Shown: piece by piece, positions 31,656 through 40,834 of the stretch | Layout: every line of letters starts with the position of its first letter | Position numbering within the stretch: position 1 is the stretch's first letter | Assembly: GCA_947632175.1 (NCBI GenBank) | Contig: CANROC010000011.1 | Coordinates: forward strand, 48,516-112,515 | Origin: an uncultured Oscillospiraceae bacterium | Lineage (GTDB): Bacteria; Bacillota; Clostridia; Oscillospirales; Oscillospiraceae | Reading direction: 5' to 3' | Length of the DNA: 64,000 bases | Position numbers and translations under genes: made by a program | The notes under the pieces: generated by a model | Database searches by the model: none | Told to the model about the DNA's origin: nothing | What the model saw: the letters and a program-made list of their open reading frames with translations, nothing else

Positions 31656-32786
31656 ATGGCCAAAAATCGCAAAAAACTCATATCGCTCATCGCCGCCATG
31701 TCCCTCTCGGCGGCGATGGTCGTTTTCGCGCCCCTCCCGGCCCGGGCGGCGGGGGAGTGGCCGGAGGTGTCCGCGCTGTCCGCCATTTTGACGGAGGCCC
31801 AAACCGGGCAGGTGCTCTTTGAAAAGGACGCGGACACGCCCAGGCCCATCGCCAGCGTCACGAAGCTCATGACGGCGCTGGTGGTCCTGGAAAACGCCTC
31901 CCTGACCGAGACGGTCACCGTGCCGAAAGAGGCCGAGGGCGTGGAGGGGACCAGCCTCTATCTCAAGGCGGGGGAGACCCTCACCGTCCGGGAGCTCCTA
32001 TACGGGCTCCTCCTGGAGTCCGGCAACGACGCCGCCGTGGCGCTGGCCGTCCATGTGGCGGGGAGCGTGGAATCGTTCGTGGAGCTCATGAACGAAAAGG
32101 GCGCCGCGCTCGGGATGGAGAGGACACATTATGTCAACCCCCACGGCCTCACGGCGGAGGGGCACCAGTCCACCGCGCGGGACCTGGCAAAGCTCATGGC
32201 CCGGTGCGTCTCCGATCCCGCGTTCGTCCAAATCGCCTCCACGGAGCGTATTTCCATAGCGGGGCGGAGCCTCAAAAACCACAACAAGCTTTTGGGGAGC
32301 TTTGAGGGGACGGTCGCCGGCAAGACCGGCTACACCAAGGCCGCCGGACGGACGCTGGTGACCTGCGCTGAGCGCGACGGGTTGAGGCTCGTGTGCGTCA
32401 CACTGAACGACGGCGACGACTGGGACGACCACGCCGCCCTCTATGAGGCGGGGTTCGCCGCTTTTGAGCGGCGCGTCTGCGTCCGGGCCGGGGAGATCCC
32501 GGCGGCGGTGCCCGTCATTGCCGGCGTGGAGGACGAGGTGCCGGTCCGTGCCAAGCGCGGCGTGTCCGTCGTCTGCCGCAAGGGGGACGAGATCGCCACG
32601 CGCGTGTGCCTCCCGGCTTTCGTCTACGCCGACGTGAAGGCGGGGGATACGCTGGGGCGGCTGGAGATTTTGCGAAACGGTCAGGTCGTGGACACCGTGG
32701 ATCTGACGGCCGTCCGGGATGTGAAGCGGGACAGGGACCAGGAGCTCACCTTCTGGGAGAGATGCAAAAGGAGCTTGGGATGGTAG
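31656..32786 (+). CDS. D-alanyl-D-alanine carboxypeptidase (DacF/DacB-like)
   Basis: A 376-residue secreted penicillin-binding protein with a signal peptide (residues 1-32, ending ARAA). The active site is SVTK (S67-K70), SGN (122-124) and KTG (223-225). The C-terminal beta domain and amphipathic tail follow. It is closest in style to sporulation-associated DacF/DacB enzymes, and the adjacent gerW supports that reading. ATG 31656 has GGAAGGTGG about six bases upstream. The pseudouridine synthase gene overlaps its end by 7 nt. Compare the longer paralogue at 6858-8324, which has a C-terminal TM anchor. Confidence 0.93.
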   Translation: MAKNRKKLISLIAAMSLSAAMVVFAPLPARAAGEWPEVSALSAILTEAQTGQVLFEKDADTPRPIASVTKLMTALVVLENASLTETVTVPKEAEGVEGTSLYLKAGETLTVRELLYGLLLESGNDAAVALAVHVAGSVESFVELMNEKGAALGMERTHYVNPHGLTAEGHQSTARDLAKLMARCVSDPAFVQIASTERISIAGRSLKNHNKLLGSFEGTVAGKTGYTKAAGRTLVTCAERDGLRLVCVTLNDGDDWDDHAALYEAGFAAFERRVCVRAGEIPAAVPVIAGVEDEVPVRAKRGVSVVCRKGDEIATRVCLPAFVYADVKAGDTLGRLEILRNGQVVDTVDLTAVRDVKRDRDQELTFWERCKRSLGW

Positions 32787-33490
32787 AGAGACTGCAAAAG
32801 CTCATATCCGCCGCCGGGATCGCCTCCCGGCGGGCGGCGGAGGAGATGATCGCCGCCGGACGCGTCACCGTCAACGGCGCTGTGGCGGGTCTCGGCGATA
32901 AGGCCGACCCGGAGACGGATGAAATTTGCGTGGACGGGAAGGCCATCGGCAATAAGCCCGGGCGGCGGTACTACATAATGCTCCATAAGCCTGTGGGCTA
33001 CGTCACCACCATGTCGGATGAAAAGGGCCGGCGGACGGTGGCGGAGCTGGTGGCGGACGTGCCCGCCAGGGTCTACCCGGTGGGGCGGCTGGACATAAAC
33101 TCCGAGGGCCTGCTGCTCATGACCAACGACGGGGATTTCGCCAACCTCGTGACCCACCCGTCCTTTGAAAAGGAGAAGGTCTACCGTGTGCTGGCCGCCG
33201 GCGACGTGGCCGCCGGAGTGAAGAGGCTTCTGGAGCCCATGGAGCTGGACGGCGAGCCGGCGGGAAAGCCCAAGGTGGAGGTTTTGCGCCGGGAGGGGGC
33301 CCTTGCCACGCTGGAGATCACCATCCACGAGGGGAAAAACCGGCAGATCCGCCGCATGTGCGACATAGCCGGCCTCACCGTCAAGCGCCTGACGCGTGTG
33401 CGCGTGGGGCCGGTGTCGCTGGGGAAGCTCCCCCGGGGACACTGGCGGGAGCTCACGGATAACGAAGTCCGGGCCCTCCGGGGAAAATGA
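32780..33490 (+). CDS. Pseudouridine synthase (RsuA/RluB family)
   Basis: A 236-residue RNA-modifying enzyme. An S4 RNA-binding domain (1-60: ERLQKLISAAGIASRRAAEEMI) precedes the catalytic domain with D105 in VGRLDINSEGLLL. RLTRVRVGPVSLGKLPRGHWREL closes the family signature. RluB-type enzymes modify 23S rRNA near position 2605. ATG 32780 has AAAAGGAG six bases upstream; ATG 32762 would place the site inside the gene. The scpAB-ypuG-type gene cluster with a downstream rluB is conserved in Firmicutes. Confidence 0.93.
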   Translation: MVERLQKLISAAGIASRRAAEEMIAAGRVTVNGAVAGLGDKADPETDEICVDGKAIGNKPGRRYYIMLHKPVGYVTTMSDEKGRRTVAELVADVPARVYPVGRLDINSEGLLLMTNDGDFANLVTHPSFEKEKVYRVLAAGDVAAGVKRLLEPMELDGEPAGKPKVEVLRREGALATLEITIHEGKNRQIRRMCDIAGLTVKRLTRVRVGPVSLGKLPRGHWRELTDNEVRALRGK

Positions 33491-33540
33491 GCCTTTTGCA
33501 GGGGAATTTTGCAAAAATTTCGTTTTTTATGAAAAATCGC

Positions 33541-33568
33541 TTGCATTTTTCGCGGGTCGCCCTATAAT
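33541..33568 (+). promoter_or_regulatory. Promoter of the RpiR-family gene
   Basis: TTGCAT (33541-33546), 16-bp spacer, TATAAT (33563-33568), within an AT-rich spacer. Confidence 0.75.
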
Positions 33569-33620
33569 TGAAAGGCGAAAGCCCGACTTTGCGCAAAATA
33601 CAGGCGATAAGGTGATCGAA

Positions 33621-34484
33621 ATGGGTAAGGATGTTCTGGCGGCGATCAAGGCGCTGAGCCCCACGTTTTCCAAGGGGCAGCGGCGCATCGCCGCGTATAT
33701 TACCGAATACTACGAAAAGGCCGCCTTCATGACGGCGGGCAGGCTGGGCCAGGCCGCCGGGGTCTCGGAATCCACGGTGGTGCGCTTCGCCTCGGACCTG
33801 GGGTACGAGGGGTACCCGGAGATGCGCCGGGCCATGCAGGAGCTGGTGAAGAACCGGCTCACCACCGTCCAGCGCATCGAGGTGGCCCGTGACCTCATCA
33901 CCGGCTCCGATGTGCCGGAGACGGTGCTCAATTCCGACATGTCCAAGATCCGCCACACCCTGGAGGAGCTGGACCGGGAGGAGTTTGCCAGGGCCGCCCA
34001 GGCCATCAGCCGCGCCAGGACCATCTATATCGTGGGCGTGCGGTCCTCGGCGGTGCTCTCCAACTTCATGGGGTTTTACTTAAACCAGCTCTTTCCCGAC
34101 GTGCGGGTCATCTCCCAGAGCGCCTTTTCCGAGATCTACGAGCAGATCCTGCACATCGGCGAGGGGGACGTGCTGGTGGCCATCTCCTTCCCGCGCTACT
34201 CCCGGCGGACCATCATGGCCATGCGCTACGCCCGGGACAAGGGCGCGCGCATCGTGGGCATCACGGACTCCGAGTCCTCCCTAGTGGCGCAGCTGGCCGA
34301 TCTGAAGCTCTACGCCCGCAGCGACATGATCTCCTTCCTCGACTCCCTGGTGGCGCCCCTGAGCCTCATCAACGCCCTGGTTCTGGCGGTGGCGGAGGCG
34401 TCCAGCGAGGATCTGGAGGCGTCCTTCCAGAGGCTGGAGAATATCTGGACGGAGTTTGACGTCTATGAAAAGTACGAGCCCTGA
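33621..34484 (+). CDS. MurR/RpiR-family transcriptional regulator
   Basis: A 287-residue regulator with an N-terminal HTH_6 domain (residues 1-77, AGRLGQAAGVSESTVVRFASDLGYEGYPEMR) and a C-terminal SIS sugar-phosphate-binding domain (IYIVGVRSSAVLSNFMGFYLNQL). Such proteins sense phosphosugars. No sugar-metabolism gene lies next to it, so its target is unclear. Downstream genes (flavoprotein, cmk, plsC, ispH-rpsA) are housekeeping and follow with no gap. AAGGTGAT precedes ATG 33621. Confidence 0.92.
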   Translation: MGKDVLAAIKALSPTFSKGQRRIAAYITEYYEKAAFMTAGRLGQAAGVSESTVVRFASDLGYEGYPEMRRAMQELVKNRLTTVQRIEVARDLITGSDVPETVLNSDMSKIRHTLEELDREEFARAAQAISRARTIYIVGVRSSAVLSNFMGFYLNQLFPDVRVISQSAFSEIYEQILHIGEGDVLVAISFPRYSRRTIMAMRYARDKGARIVGITDSESSLVAQLADLKLYARSDMISFLDSLVAPLSLINALVLAVAEASSEDLEASFQRLENIWTEFDVYEKYEP

Positions 34485-35706
34485 GCTGACCGTCGTCGGC
34501 GGCGGCGCGGCGGGGCTCATGGCGGCGGGACTGGCGGCCCGGGAGGGGCTGTCCGTCACTGTTTTGGAGAAGACCGCCCACACCGCCCGGAAGCTGGGCA
34601 TCACCGGCAAGGGGCGGTGCAACGTCACCAACGCCGTCTCCCCCCGGGAGGTGATAGCCAATATCCCGGGAAACGGGAGGTTTTTATACAGCGCCGTGAC
34701 GGCCTTCCCGCCCAGCGCTGTGATGGAGCTTTTCGAGAGCCTGGGCGTGCCCCTGAAGGTGGAGCGGGGGAACCGGGTATTCCCGGTTTCCGACAGGGCC
34801 CAGGACATCTGCGAGGCCCTGCGGCGGTTTTGCAGGGCCGGCGGCGTGAGGCTCATCCACGACAAAGCCCTTGAGATCATGGTCTCCGAGGGGGGTGTCA
34901 GGGGGGTCCGGACGGCCTCCGGGACCCTTCCTACCCCCCGTATCCTGGTCGCCACGGGGGGTCTCAGCTACCCCGCAACGGGGTCCGACGGGGACGGCTA
35001 CCGGATGGCCAAGGCGGTGGGGCACACCGTCGTCCCGCCCCGCCCCAGCCTCGTGCCTCTGGTGGCGGAGGGGGAGGAGTGCGGGCGGATGCAGGGCTTC
35101 GCCCTTAAGAATGTGGGCCTCCGTGTGGAGGATGGGGACGGGAGGAAAATTTACGAGGACTTCGGGGAGATGCTGTTTACCCATTTCGGCCTCTCCGGGC
35201 CTATGGTGCTCTCGGCCTCGGCTCACATGCGGGACTTCGAGCGCAACCGGTACACCGCGTATATCGACTTAAAGCCCGCGCTGGACGAGGAGACGCTGGA
35301 TAAACGCATTTTGCGGGATTTTGAGAAGTACAAGAACCGGGACTTCCAAAACGCCCTCACGGACCTTGCGGGACGGAGCATGATCCCCGTGCTGGTGGAG
35401 CGCTCCGGCATCCCGCCGGAGACGAAGGTCAACTCCGTCACAAAGGAGCAAAGGCGCGGCCTTGTACGGCTTTTCAAATCGTTCCCGGTGAAGATCGCCG
35501 GGGCGCGGCCCGTGGAGGAGGCCATTGTCACCGCCGGGGGCGTGGACGTGCGGGAGATCGACCCGAGGACCATGGAGTCGAAGCTTGTGAAGGGGCTCTA
35601 TTTTGCCGGGGAGGTCCTGGATCTGGACGCCTACACCGGCGGATTCAACCTGCAGATCGCCTGGTCCACCGCTTACGCGGCGGCTATGGCGGCGGGAAAG
35701 GAGTAA
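34465..35706 (+). CDS. HI0933/BaiN-family NAD(P)/FAD-dependent oxidoreductase
   Basis: A 413-residue flavoprotein. The N-terminal FAD motif is VVGGGAAGLMAAGLAA, followed by KLGITGKGRCNVTNA, diagnostic of the HI0933 family. The C-terminus reads LYFAGEVLDLDAYTGGFNLQIAWSTAYAAAMAAG. Enzymes of this family reduce unknown substrates; BaiN acts on bile-acid intermediates, but sequence alone does not indicate that activity here. A Gly/Val-rich segment (SEGGVRGV) reflects a GGGGGGT run at about 34890. It overlaps the RpiR gene by 20 nt and precedes cmk, its usual neighbour in Clostridia. Confidence 0.92.
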   Translation: MKSTSPELTVVGGGAAGLMAAGLAAREGLSVTVLEKTAHTARKLGITGKGRCNVTNAVSPREVIANIPGNGRFLYSAVTAFPPSAVMELFESLGVPLKVERGNRVFPVSDRAQDICEALRRFCRAGGVRLIHDKALEIMVSEGGVRGVRTASGTLPTPRILVATGGLSYPATGSDGDGYRMAKAVGHTVVPPRPSLVPLVAEGEECGRMQGFALKNVGLRVEDGDGRKIYEDFGEMLFTHFGLSGPMVLSASAHMRDFERNRYTAYIDLKPALDEETLDKRILRDFEKYKNRDFQNALTDLAGRSMIPVLVERSGIPPETKVNSVTKEQRRGLVRLFKSFPVKIAGARPVEEAIVTAGGVDVREIDPRTMESKLVKGLYFAGEVLDLDAYTGGFNLQIAWSTAYAAAMAAGKE

Positions 35707-35709
35707 CAT

Positions 35710-36393
35710 ATGGGACATATGGCCATTGCCATTGACGGCCCCTCCGGGGCGGGGAAATCGACCCTGGCGCGGATGGCGGCGAAGGAGCTGGGGTACATCT
35801 ACGTGGACACCGGCGCGCTCTACCGCACCGTGGGGCTCTACGCTCTGCGGCACGGGGCGGACGTACACGACGAACAGGCCGTGGCGGCGCTCCTGCCGGA
35901 GATCCGGGTCGAGATGCGCTACGACGGCGCCGGGGTCCAGCGGATGGTATTGAACGGGGAGGACGTCTCCGACCTCATCCGCACGCCGGAGGTGTCCATG
36001 GCGGCCTCGGCGGTCTCCGCCCTGGGACCGGTCCGGGCCTTTCTGCTGGACACCCAGCGAGACATGGCGCGGCGGTATGACGTGATCATGGACGGGCGGG
36101 ACATCGGGACCGTGGTCCTCCCGGAGGCAAATGTCAAGATATTCCTCACCGCCTCGGCCCGGGAGCGCGCCCTCCGGCGTTGGCGGGAGCTTCGGGAAAA
36201 GGGGATGGACGTGGCGCTGGAGGACGTCCTGCGGGACGTGGAGACCAGGGATAAAAACGACTCCGGCCGCGCCCTGGCCCCCCTGCGGCCGGCGGAGGAC
36301 GCGGTGATGTGCGACACCACGGAGCTGGACCTGGAGGCGAGTCTGGAGCTCATCCTGGACACCGTGAAAAAGAGGGTTGACCATGGCTGCTGA
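35710..36393 (+). CDS. cmk: (d)CMP kinase
   Basis: A 227-residue nucleoside monophosphate kinase. The P-loop is GPSGAGKST (10-18), with YVDTGALYRTVG and MDGRDIGTVVLPEA for CMP binding, and RALRRWRELREKG for the lid. It recycles CMP and dCMP to diphosphates. plsC overlaps its end by 11 nt and ispH-rpsA follows; cmk-plsC-ispH/rpsA is a standard clostridial string. Confidence 0.97.
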   Translation: MGHMAIAIDGPSGAGKSTLARMAAKELGYIYVDTGALYRTVGLYALRHGADVHDEQAVAALLPEIRVEMRYDGAGVQRMVLNGEDVSDLIRTPEVSMAASAVSALGPVRAFLLDTQRDMARRYDVIMDGRDIGTVVLPEANVKIFLTASARERALRRWRELREKGMDVALEDVLRDVETRDKNDSGRALAPLRPAEDAVMCDTTELDLEASLELILDTVKKRVDHGC

Positions 36394-37036
36394 CGAAGTG
36401 AAAAAGGAAGAGAAGCGCCGGGACCCCACCTACGGGCTCTATGTGTTCCTGCGGGCCATTGTGATGGCGTTCGTGTGGCTTTTCAAGCCCTTCCGGATCG
36501 TCTGCCGGGAGAAGCTTCCGGCGGGGCCGGCGGTGATCTGCGCCAACCACTCCAGCTTCTCCGATCCCTTTTACATGGCCTTCGCCGTGCCCTGGCGGGA
36601 GCATCTGTGCCTCATGGCGAAAAAGGAGCTCTTCCGCTTCAAGCCCCTGGGCTTTCTCCTGCGGCACATCGGCACCTTCCCGGTGGACCGGGAGGCCATG
36701 GCGGACATGGAGGCCATGAAAAACGCCCTCAATGTCCTCAAGGCCGGCAATAAGCTGGGCATCTTCCCGGAGGGGACGCGCTCGGCCGAGGACGGGGCCG
36801 TCAGCCCCAAGGCCGGGGCGGTGCGCATCGCCCAGAAGATGGGCGTGCCGCTGGTGCCCATGTTCATCCCGCGCAAGAAGAGGTTTTTCCGCCGCAACCC
36901 CATCATCGTGGGGGACCCCATCGACGTGAAGGCCATGGGGCGGCTCAAGGGCGAGGACCTGGAGCGGGTGGCGGACGAGCTGATGGATAAGATCGCGGCT
37001 TTGGGGCATACTACATTGGCAGTGGGGAGGGCGTGA
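36383..37036 (+). CDS. plsC: 1-acyl-sn-glycerol-3-phosphate acyltransferase
   Basis: A 217-residue membrane-associated acyltransferase. The catalytic HX4D motif is NHSSFSD (H56, D61) and the glycerophosphate-binding motif is FPEGTRS. A hydrophobic anchor lies at about 20-38. It makes phosphatidic acid from lysophosphatidic acid. ATG 36383 is favoured by GAGGG six bases upstream; TTG 36377 is an alternative. The stop overlaps the GTG start of the next gene (GTGA). Confidence 0.94.
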   Translation: MAADEVKKEEKRRDPTYGLYVFLRAIVMAFVWLFKPFRIVCREKLPAGPAVICANHSSFSDPFYMAFAVPWREHLCLMAKKELFRFKPLGFLLRHIGTFPVDREAMADMEAMKNALNVLKAGNKLGIFPEGTRSAEDGAVSPKAGAVRIAQKMGVPLVPMFIPRKKRFFRRNPIIVGDPIDVKAMGRLKGEDLERVADELMDKIAALGHTTLAVGRA

Positions 37037-39165
37037 GCGTGGAGACCGTCACCGCCAAGACAGCCGGCTTTTGCTTCGGCGTCCGCAGGGCCGTGAACAT
37101 GGCCGAGGAGGCCGCCAAATACGGCCCCTGCGCGTGTTTGGGGCCGCTCATCCACAACGACGACGTGGTGCGCGCGCTTGCGGAAAAGGGCGTGCGGACC
37201 GTGGAGAGCCTCGAGGAGCTCGTGCCAGGCGAGCGGGTCATCATCCGCAGCCACGGCGCGGGGCCGGAGGTCTATGAAAAGCTCGCGGTCATGGGATGTC
37301 CCGTCATCGACGCCACTTGCCCGGACGTGGCGCGGATTCATAAGCTGGTCCGGGAAAAGCGCGGCCAGGGCCGGGAGGTCCTCATCGTCGGACAGCGCGA
37401 GCACCCGGAGGTGCGGGCCGTGGCGGCCTTTTGCGGCGGCGCGCAGGTGCTGGAGGGGCCGGAGGACGCGGAAAAATGGCTGGCCGAACACCCGGAAACG
37501 GCCCAAAAACCCCTTTCAGTCGTCTCTCAGACCACCGGGGAGAGAAAAAGTTTTGAAAATTGTGTTAAAATCCTGAAAAAACAGTGTACAAACCTCGAAG
37601 TTTTTGATACAATATGCAATACGACATCAAACCGGCAGGCGGAGGCGCGAAAAATCGCCGCCGAGGTCGATGCGATGATCGTAATAGGCGGACGGCACAG
37701 CGCCAATACGGCCAAGCTCGCTCAAGTGGCGGCGGAGTCCTGCGGGAGGGTCCTTCTCATCGAGAACGCCTCCCAGCTGGACACCGAAGCCCTCCGGGGA
37801 GTGAAGCGCGTGGGCGTCACGGCCGGCGCCTCCACACCAGAGTGGATCATTAAGGAGGTCAACAGGAAGATGTGTGACGAGAACAAGACTGTGGAGACAG
37901 TCGAAGAAGTACCCGTGGCGGCGGAGGCCGTCGAAGAGAACGCCGTGCAGGAGGCCGAGGCCCCCGCGGCTGAGCCCGTGCAGACCGCACCGGAGGCGCC
38001 CGAGGGGGAGGCCTCCTTTGAAGAGCTGCTTGAGCGTTCCATCAAAACCTTACATACGGGGGAGAAGGTCCGCGGCGTCATTGCGTCCATTACCCAGACC
38101 GAGATCTCAGTGGATCTGGGCACCAAGCAGTCCGGATATATTCCCATCTCGGAGTTCACCGATGAGCCCGGCGTGAATGTGGCCGACGCCATCCATGTGG
38201 GCGACGAGATCGAAGCCTATGTCATGCGCGTCAACGACGTGGAGGGCACCGTGATGCTCTCCAAGAAGCGCCTTGACTCCGCCAAGAACTGGGACAGCAT
38301 CGTAGAGGCCCGCGCCTCCCGCGCCATTCTGGAGGGCATCGTGGTGGAGGAGAACAAGGGCGGCGTGGTCGTCAACTGCAAGGGCGTACGCGTGTTCGTG
38401 CCCGCTTCCCAGTCCGGCCTTCCCAAGGACGCGCCCATGACCGAGCTTGTCAAGCGCAAGGTGAAGCTGGTCATCCGCGAGGTCAACCAGCCCCGCAAGC
38501 GCGTGGTGGGCTCCATCCGCGACGTGGCCGTCATGGAGCGCCGCTCCAAGGCCGAGGCCACCTGGAACGAGATCGAGGTGGGCAAGCGCTATCACGGCGT
38601 GGTCAAGTCCCTCACCAGCTACGGCGCTTTCGTGGACATCGGCGGCGTGGACGGCATGGTCCATGTGTCCGAGCTCAGCTGGAAGCGCATCCATCAGCCC
38701 TCCGACGTACTGAAGGTCGGCGATGAGATCGACGTCTACGTCATCTCCTTCGACAAGGAGACAAAGAAGATCTCCCTGGGCTACAAGGATCCCAACGAGA
38801 ACCCCTGGGTGAAGTTCACCACCAACTACGCCGTGGGCAGCGTGGCCGAGGTGCGCATCGTTAAGCTCATGACCTTCGGCGCTTTCGCCGAGATCGTCCC
38901 CGGCGTGGACGGCCTCATCCACATCTCCCAGATCGCGGACCGCCGTATCGGCAAACCCGAGGATGTGCTGGCCGAGGGCGACATCGTCAAGGCTAAGATC
39001 ATCAACATCGACAACGAGAACAAGAAGGTCTCTCTGTCCATCCGCGCCCTCTCCGAGGCCGACGCCGCCGCGCCGGCCCAGCCCGAGCCCGAGGAGGACG
39101 ACGCCCCCGCCGTCGTCTACGACACCGAAAATCCCCCCGCGCCCGAAAATATGCCTCAGGAATAA
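37033..39165 (+). CDS. ispH: Bifunctional IspH / ribosomal protein S1 fusion
   Basis: A 710-residue fusion. Residues 1-278 are IspH (LytB), the last enzyme of the MEP pathway, with [4Fe-4S] ligands C14 (GFCFG), C96 (DATCPD) and C195 (TICNTTSNRQ). A Glu/Ala/Val-rich linker (about 283-330) joins four S1 RNA-binding repeats homologous to RpsA. The first includes KVRGVIASITQTEISVDLG and the third GVVKSLTSYGAFVDIGGVDGMVH. Such fusions are known in Clostridia. The start is GTG 37033, overlapping plsC. Inside the frame AAGGAGG (37852-37858) precedes Met280 (ATG 37870) at the domain junction, so S1 might also be made separately. Confidence 0.96.
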   Translation: MSVETVTAKTAGFCFGVRRAVNMAEEAAKYGPCACLGPLIHNDDVVRALAEKGVRTVESLEELVPGERVIIRSHGAGPEVYEKLAVMGCPVIDATCPDVARIHKLVREKRGQGREVLIVGQREHPEVRAVAAFCGGAQVLEGPEDAEKWLAEHPETAQKPLSVVSQTTGERKSFENCVKILKKQCTNLEVFDTICNTTSNRQAEARKIAAEVDAMIVIGGRHSANTAKLAQVAAESCGRVLLIENASQLDTEALRGVKRVGVTAGASTPEWIIKEVNRKMCDENKTVETVEEVPVAAEAVEENAVQEAEAPAAEPVQTAPEAPEGEASFEELLERSIKTLHTGEKVRGVIASITQTEISVDLGTKQSGYIPISEFTDEPGVNVADAIHVGDEIEAYVMRVNDVEGTVMLSKKRLDSAKNWDSIVEARASRAILEGIVVEENKGGVVVNCKGVRVFVPASQSGLPKDAPMTELVKRKVKLVIREVNQPRKRVVGSIRDVAVMERRSKAEATWNEIEVGKRYHGVVKSLTSYGAFVDIGGVDGMVHVSELSWKRIHQPSDVLKVGDEIDVYVISFDKETKKISLGYKDPNENPWVKFTTNYAVGSVAEVRIVKLMTFGAFAEIVPGVDGLIHISQIADRRIGKPEDVLAEGDIVKAKIINIDNENKKVSLSIRALSEADAAAPAQPEPEEDDAPAVVYDTENPPAPENMPQE
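37585..37613 (+). promoter_or_regulatory. Possible internal promoter within the ispH half
   Basis: An AT-rich dip inside a GC-rich gene holds TGTACA (37585-37590), 17-bp spacer, TACAAT (37608-37613). It lies upstream of the internal AAGGAGG/ATG pair that could start a free S1 protein. Confidence 0.35.
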
Positions 39166-39194
39166 AAGACCGGCGCCGGCTCTGAGAAAAACAT

Positions 39195-39223
39195 ACAAGC
39201 GGCAACTTTTTGTTGCCGCTTGT
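39195..39223 (+). terminator. Hairpin after ispH-rpsA
   Basis: ACAAGCGGCAAC (39195-39206) and GTTGCCGCTTGT (39212-39223), a perfect 12-bp stem with a T-rich loop. The following bases are AT-rich but lack a long T-run. Confidence 0.7.
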
Positions 39224-39281
39224 GAATTATCTTGCGAATGATTTGGTCAGGCTTTCATATCTTTAAGATGAGGTGCGGTTT

Positions 39282-40028
39282 ATGGGCGTTAAGAAGATCG
39301 TGGGAAAAGTGGTCAAGCGGGCGGCGACGTGGAACGACCTGCCCTTCGGGACGGTCATTGTGGCCGCCGCCGGGACATCGGAGCGCATGGAGGGGGAGGA
39401 CAAGCTTTTCGCCTCTCTCCGGGGACTTCCGGTGATCGGTTGGACCCTGCGGGCGCTCCAGAGGTGCGAGAACATCCATGAGATCGTGGTGGTGACCAGG
39501 GAGGAGTCCATCGTCCCCATCGCGGACCTGTGCGCGGAGCTGGAGATCGCCAAGGCCACCAAGATCGTCCGTGGCGGGGAAACGCGTCTCGATTCCGTGC
39601 TCATCGGCGTGGGCGAGGCCGACCCCCAGGCGCAGTACATCGGCGTACACGACGGGGCAAGGCCGCTGGTCACCGGGGAGATCGTCAAGGACGCCTTCCG
39701 GAAAGCCTACAAGTACCACGCCGCCTGTCCGGCCGTTCCGGTGACGGACACGGTGAAGGTGGGCAAGGACGGTTTTGTGGCCGAGACGCCCGACCGCAAG
39801 AGCCTCTTCGCCGTCCAGACGCCCCAGGTCTTCTCCGCCGAGGTGCTGAAGGCCGCGCTCCACAACGCCAAGCTCAAGAAGCTGGAGATCACCGACGACT
39901 GCGGCGCGGCGGAGGCCATCGGCATCTCCCCGGCCCTGTCCCTGGGCTCCCCGGAGAACATCAAGATTACAAGGCCGCTGGATCTGAAGCTGGCGGAGGC
40001 CATCGTGGAGGCGAGGTTGACGAAATGA
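39282..40028 (+). CDS. ispD: 2-C-methyl-D-erythritol 4-phosphate cytidylyltransferase
   Basis: A 248-residue MEP-pathway enzyme that attaches CMP to methylerythritol phosphate. The nucleotide-binding N-terminus VIVAAAGTSERMEGEDK is preceded by an extra basic stretch of about 25 residues (VKKIVGKVVKRAATW). VHDGARPLV and AVQTPQVFSAEVL are conserved. ATG 39282 has GAGGTG six bases upstream. ispF overlaps as ATGA, giving an ispD-ispF unit adjacent to ispH: three MEP steps within 3.5 kb. Confidence 0.95.
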   Translation: MGVKKIVGKVVKRAATWNDLPFGTVIVAAAGTSERMEGEDKLFASLRGLPVIGWTLRALQRCENIHEIVVVTREESIVPIADLCAELEIAKATKIVRGGETRLDSVLIGVGEADPQAQYIGVHDGARPLVTGEIVKDAFRKAYKYHAACPAVPVTDTVKVGKDGFVAETPDRKSLFAVQTPQVFSAEVLKAALHNAKLKKLEITDDCGAAEAIGISPALSLGSPENIKITRPLDLKLAEAIVEARLTK

Positions 40029-40513
40029 GGATCGGACACGGATACGACGTACACAGGATGGTCCCCGGGCGGCCCTGCGTGCTGTGCGGGGTGGAGATCC
40101 CCTCCGAGACCGGGCCCTTGGGCCACTCCGACGCGGACGTGGCCGCTCACGCGCTGATGGACGCCCTGCTGGGCGCGGCGGCGCTGGGGGACATCGGGCG
40201 GTACTTCCCGGACACGGACGAGCGGTATCACGGCGTGAGCAGCATGGAGCTTCTGCGCCATGTCACACGGCTTCTGGCCGAGAGGGGCTATGCCCTGGGC
40301 AACGCCGACGTCACCGTCGTGGTCAGCCGCCCCAAGCTTTCCCCCTACATCCAGCGGATGCGGCAGACCCTGGCGGACAACATGGGCGTGCCCATCGACC
40401 GCGTCAGCGTCAAGGCCACCACGGAGGAGGGGCTGGGCTTCACCGACGGCCCCGGCATCGCCGCCCACGCCGTGGCGCTTTTGACGGAGACACCGCGGGT
40501 CAAAAATCTATAA
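40025..40513 (+). CDS. ispF: 2-C-methyl-D-erythritol 2,4-cyclodiphosphate synthase
   Basis: A 162-residue zinc enzyme forming the cyclic diphosphate intermediate of isoprenoid synthesis. The metal motif RIGHGYDVHR (D8, H10) and LGHSDADVAAHALMDALLGA (H42) are intact, as are DIGRYFPDTDE and KATTEEGLGFTD. Standard length. The start overlaps the ispD stop by four bases. Confidence 0.97.
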   Translation: MRIGHGYDVHRMVPGRPCVLCGVEIPSETGPLGHSDADVAAHALMDALLGAAALGDIGRYFPDTDERYHGVSSMELLRHVTRLLAERGYALGNADVTVVVSRPKLSPYIQRMRQTLADNMGVPIDRVSVKATTEEGLGFTDGPGIAAHAVALLTETPRVKNL

Positions 40514-40582
40514 ACATTCCGGTCTTCCCGGCATAGGATGTGATGACACTGACTTTCACAACCTTCCGGGAGGATCGTTTTT

Positions 40583-40834
40583 ATGGAACCCCTTTATCTC
40601 ACCTGCCGTTCGCTGACCTACGCCCAGAGGGTCTCCCGGGCGCTGGCGGCGGCCGGCGTGCAAAATACCATCATCCGCACGCCCCAGAACATGTCCCGTG
40701 AGGGCTGCGGCTACGCCGTGCGCATCCAGGGACGCGCGCTGAGCCGGGCCATGAGCGTCCTGGCCGCCGCCAAGCTCCCGCCCAGACGCGTCTACCGGCC
40801 CGCCGCCGGGGGCTACGAGGAGGTGACGGTGTGA
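40583..40834 (+). CDS. DUF3343 protein (putative Se/S carrier)
   Basis: An 83-residue protein matching DUF3343: YLTCRSLTYAQRVSRALAAAGV with a conserved Cys, then a second conserved Cys in REGCGYAVRI. Members are encoded beside cysteine desulfurase or selenium genes and are proposed sulfur or selenium carriers. The desulfurase start overlaps its stop by four bases. The carrier role is inference from this pairing. Confidence 0.82.
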   Translation: MEPLYLTCRSLTYAQRVSRALAAAGVQNTIIRTPQNMSREGCGYAVRIQGRALSRAMSVLAAAKLPPRRVYRPAAGGYEEVTV

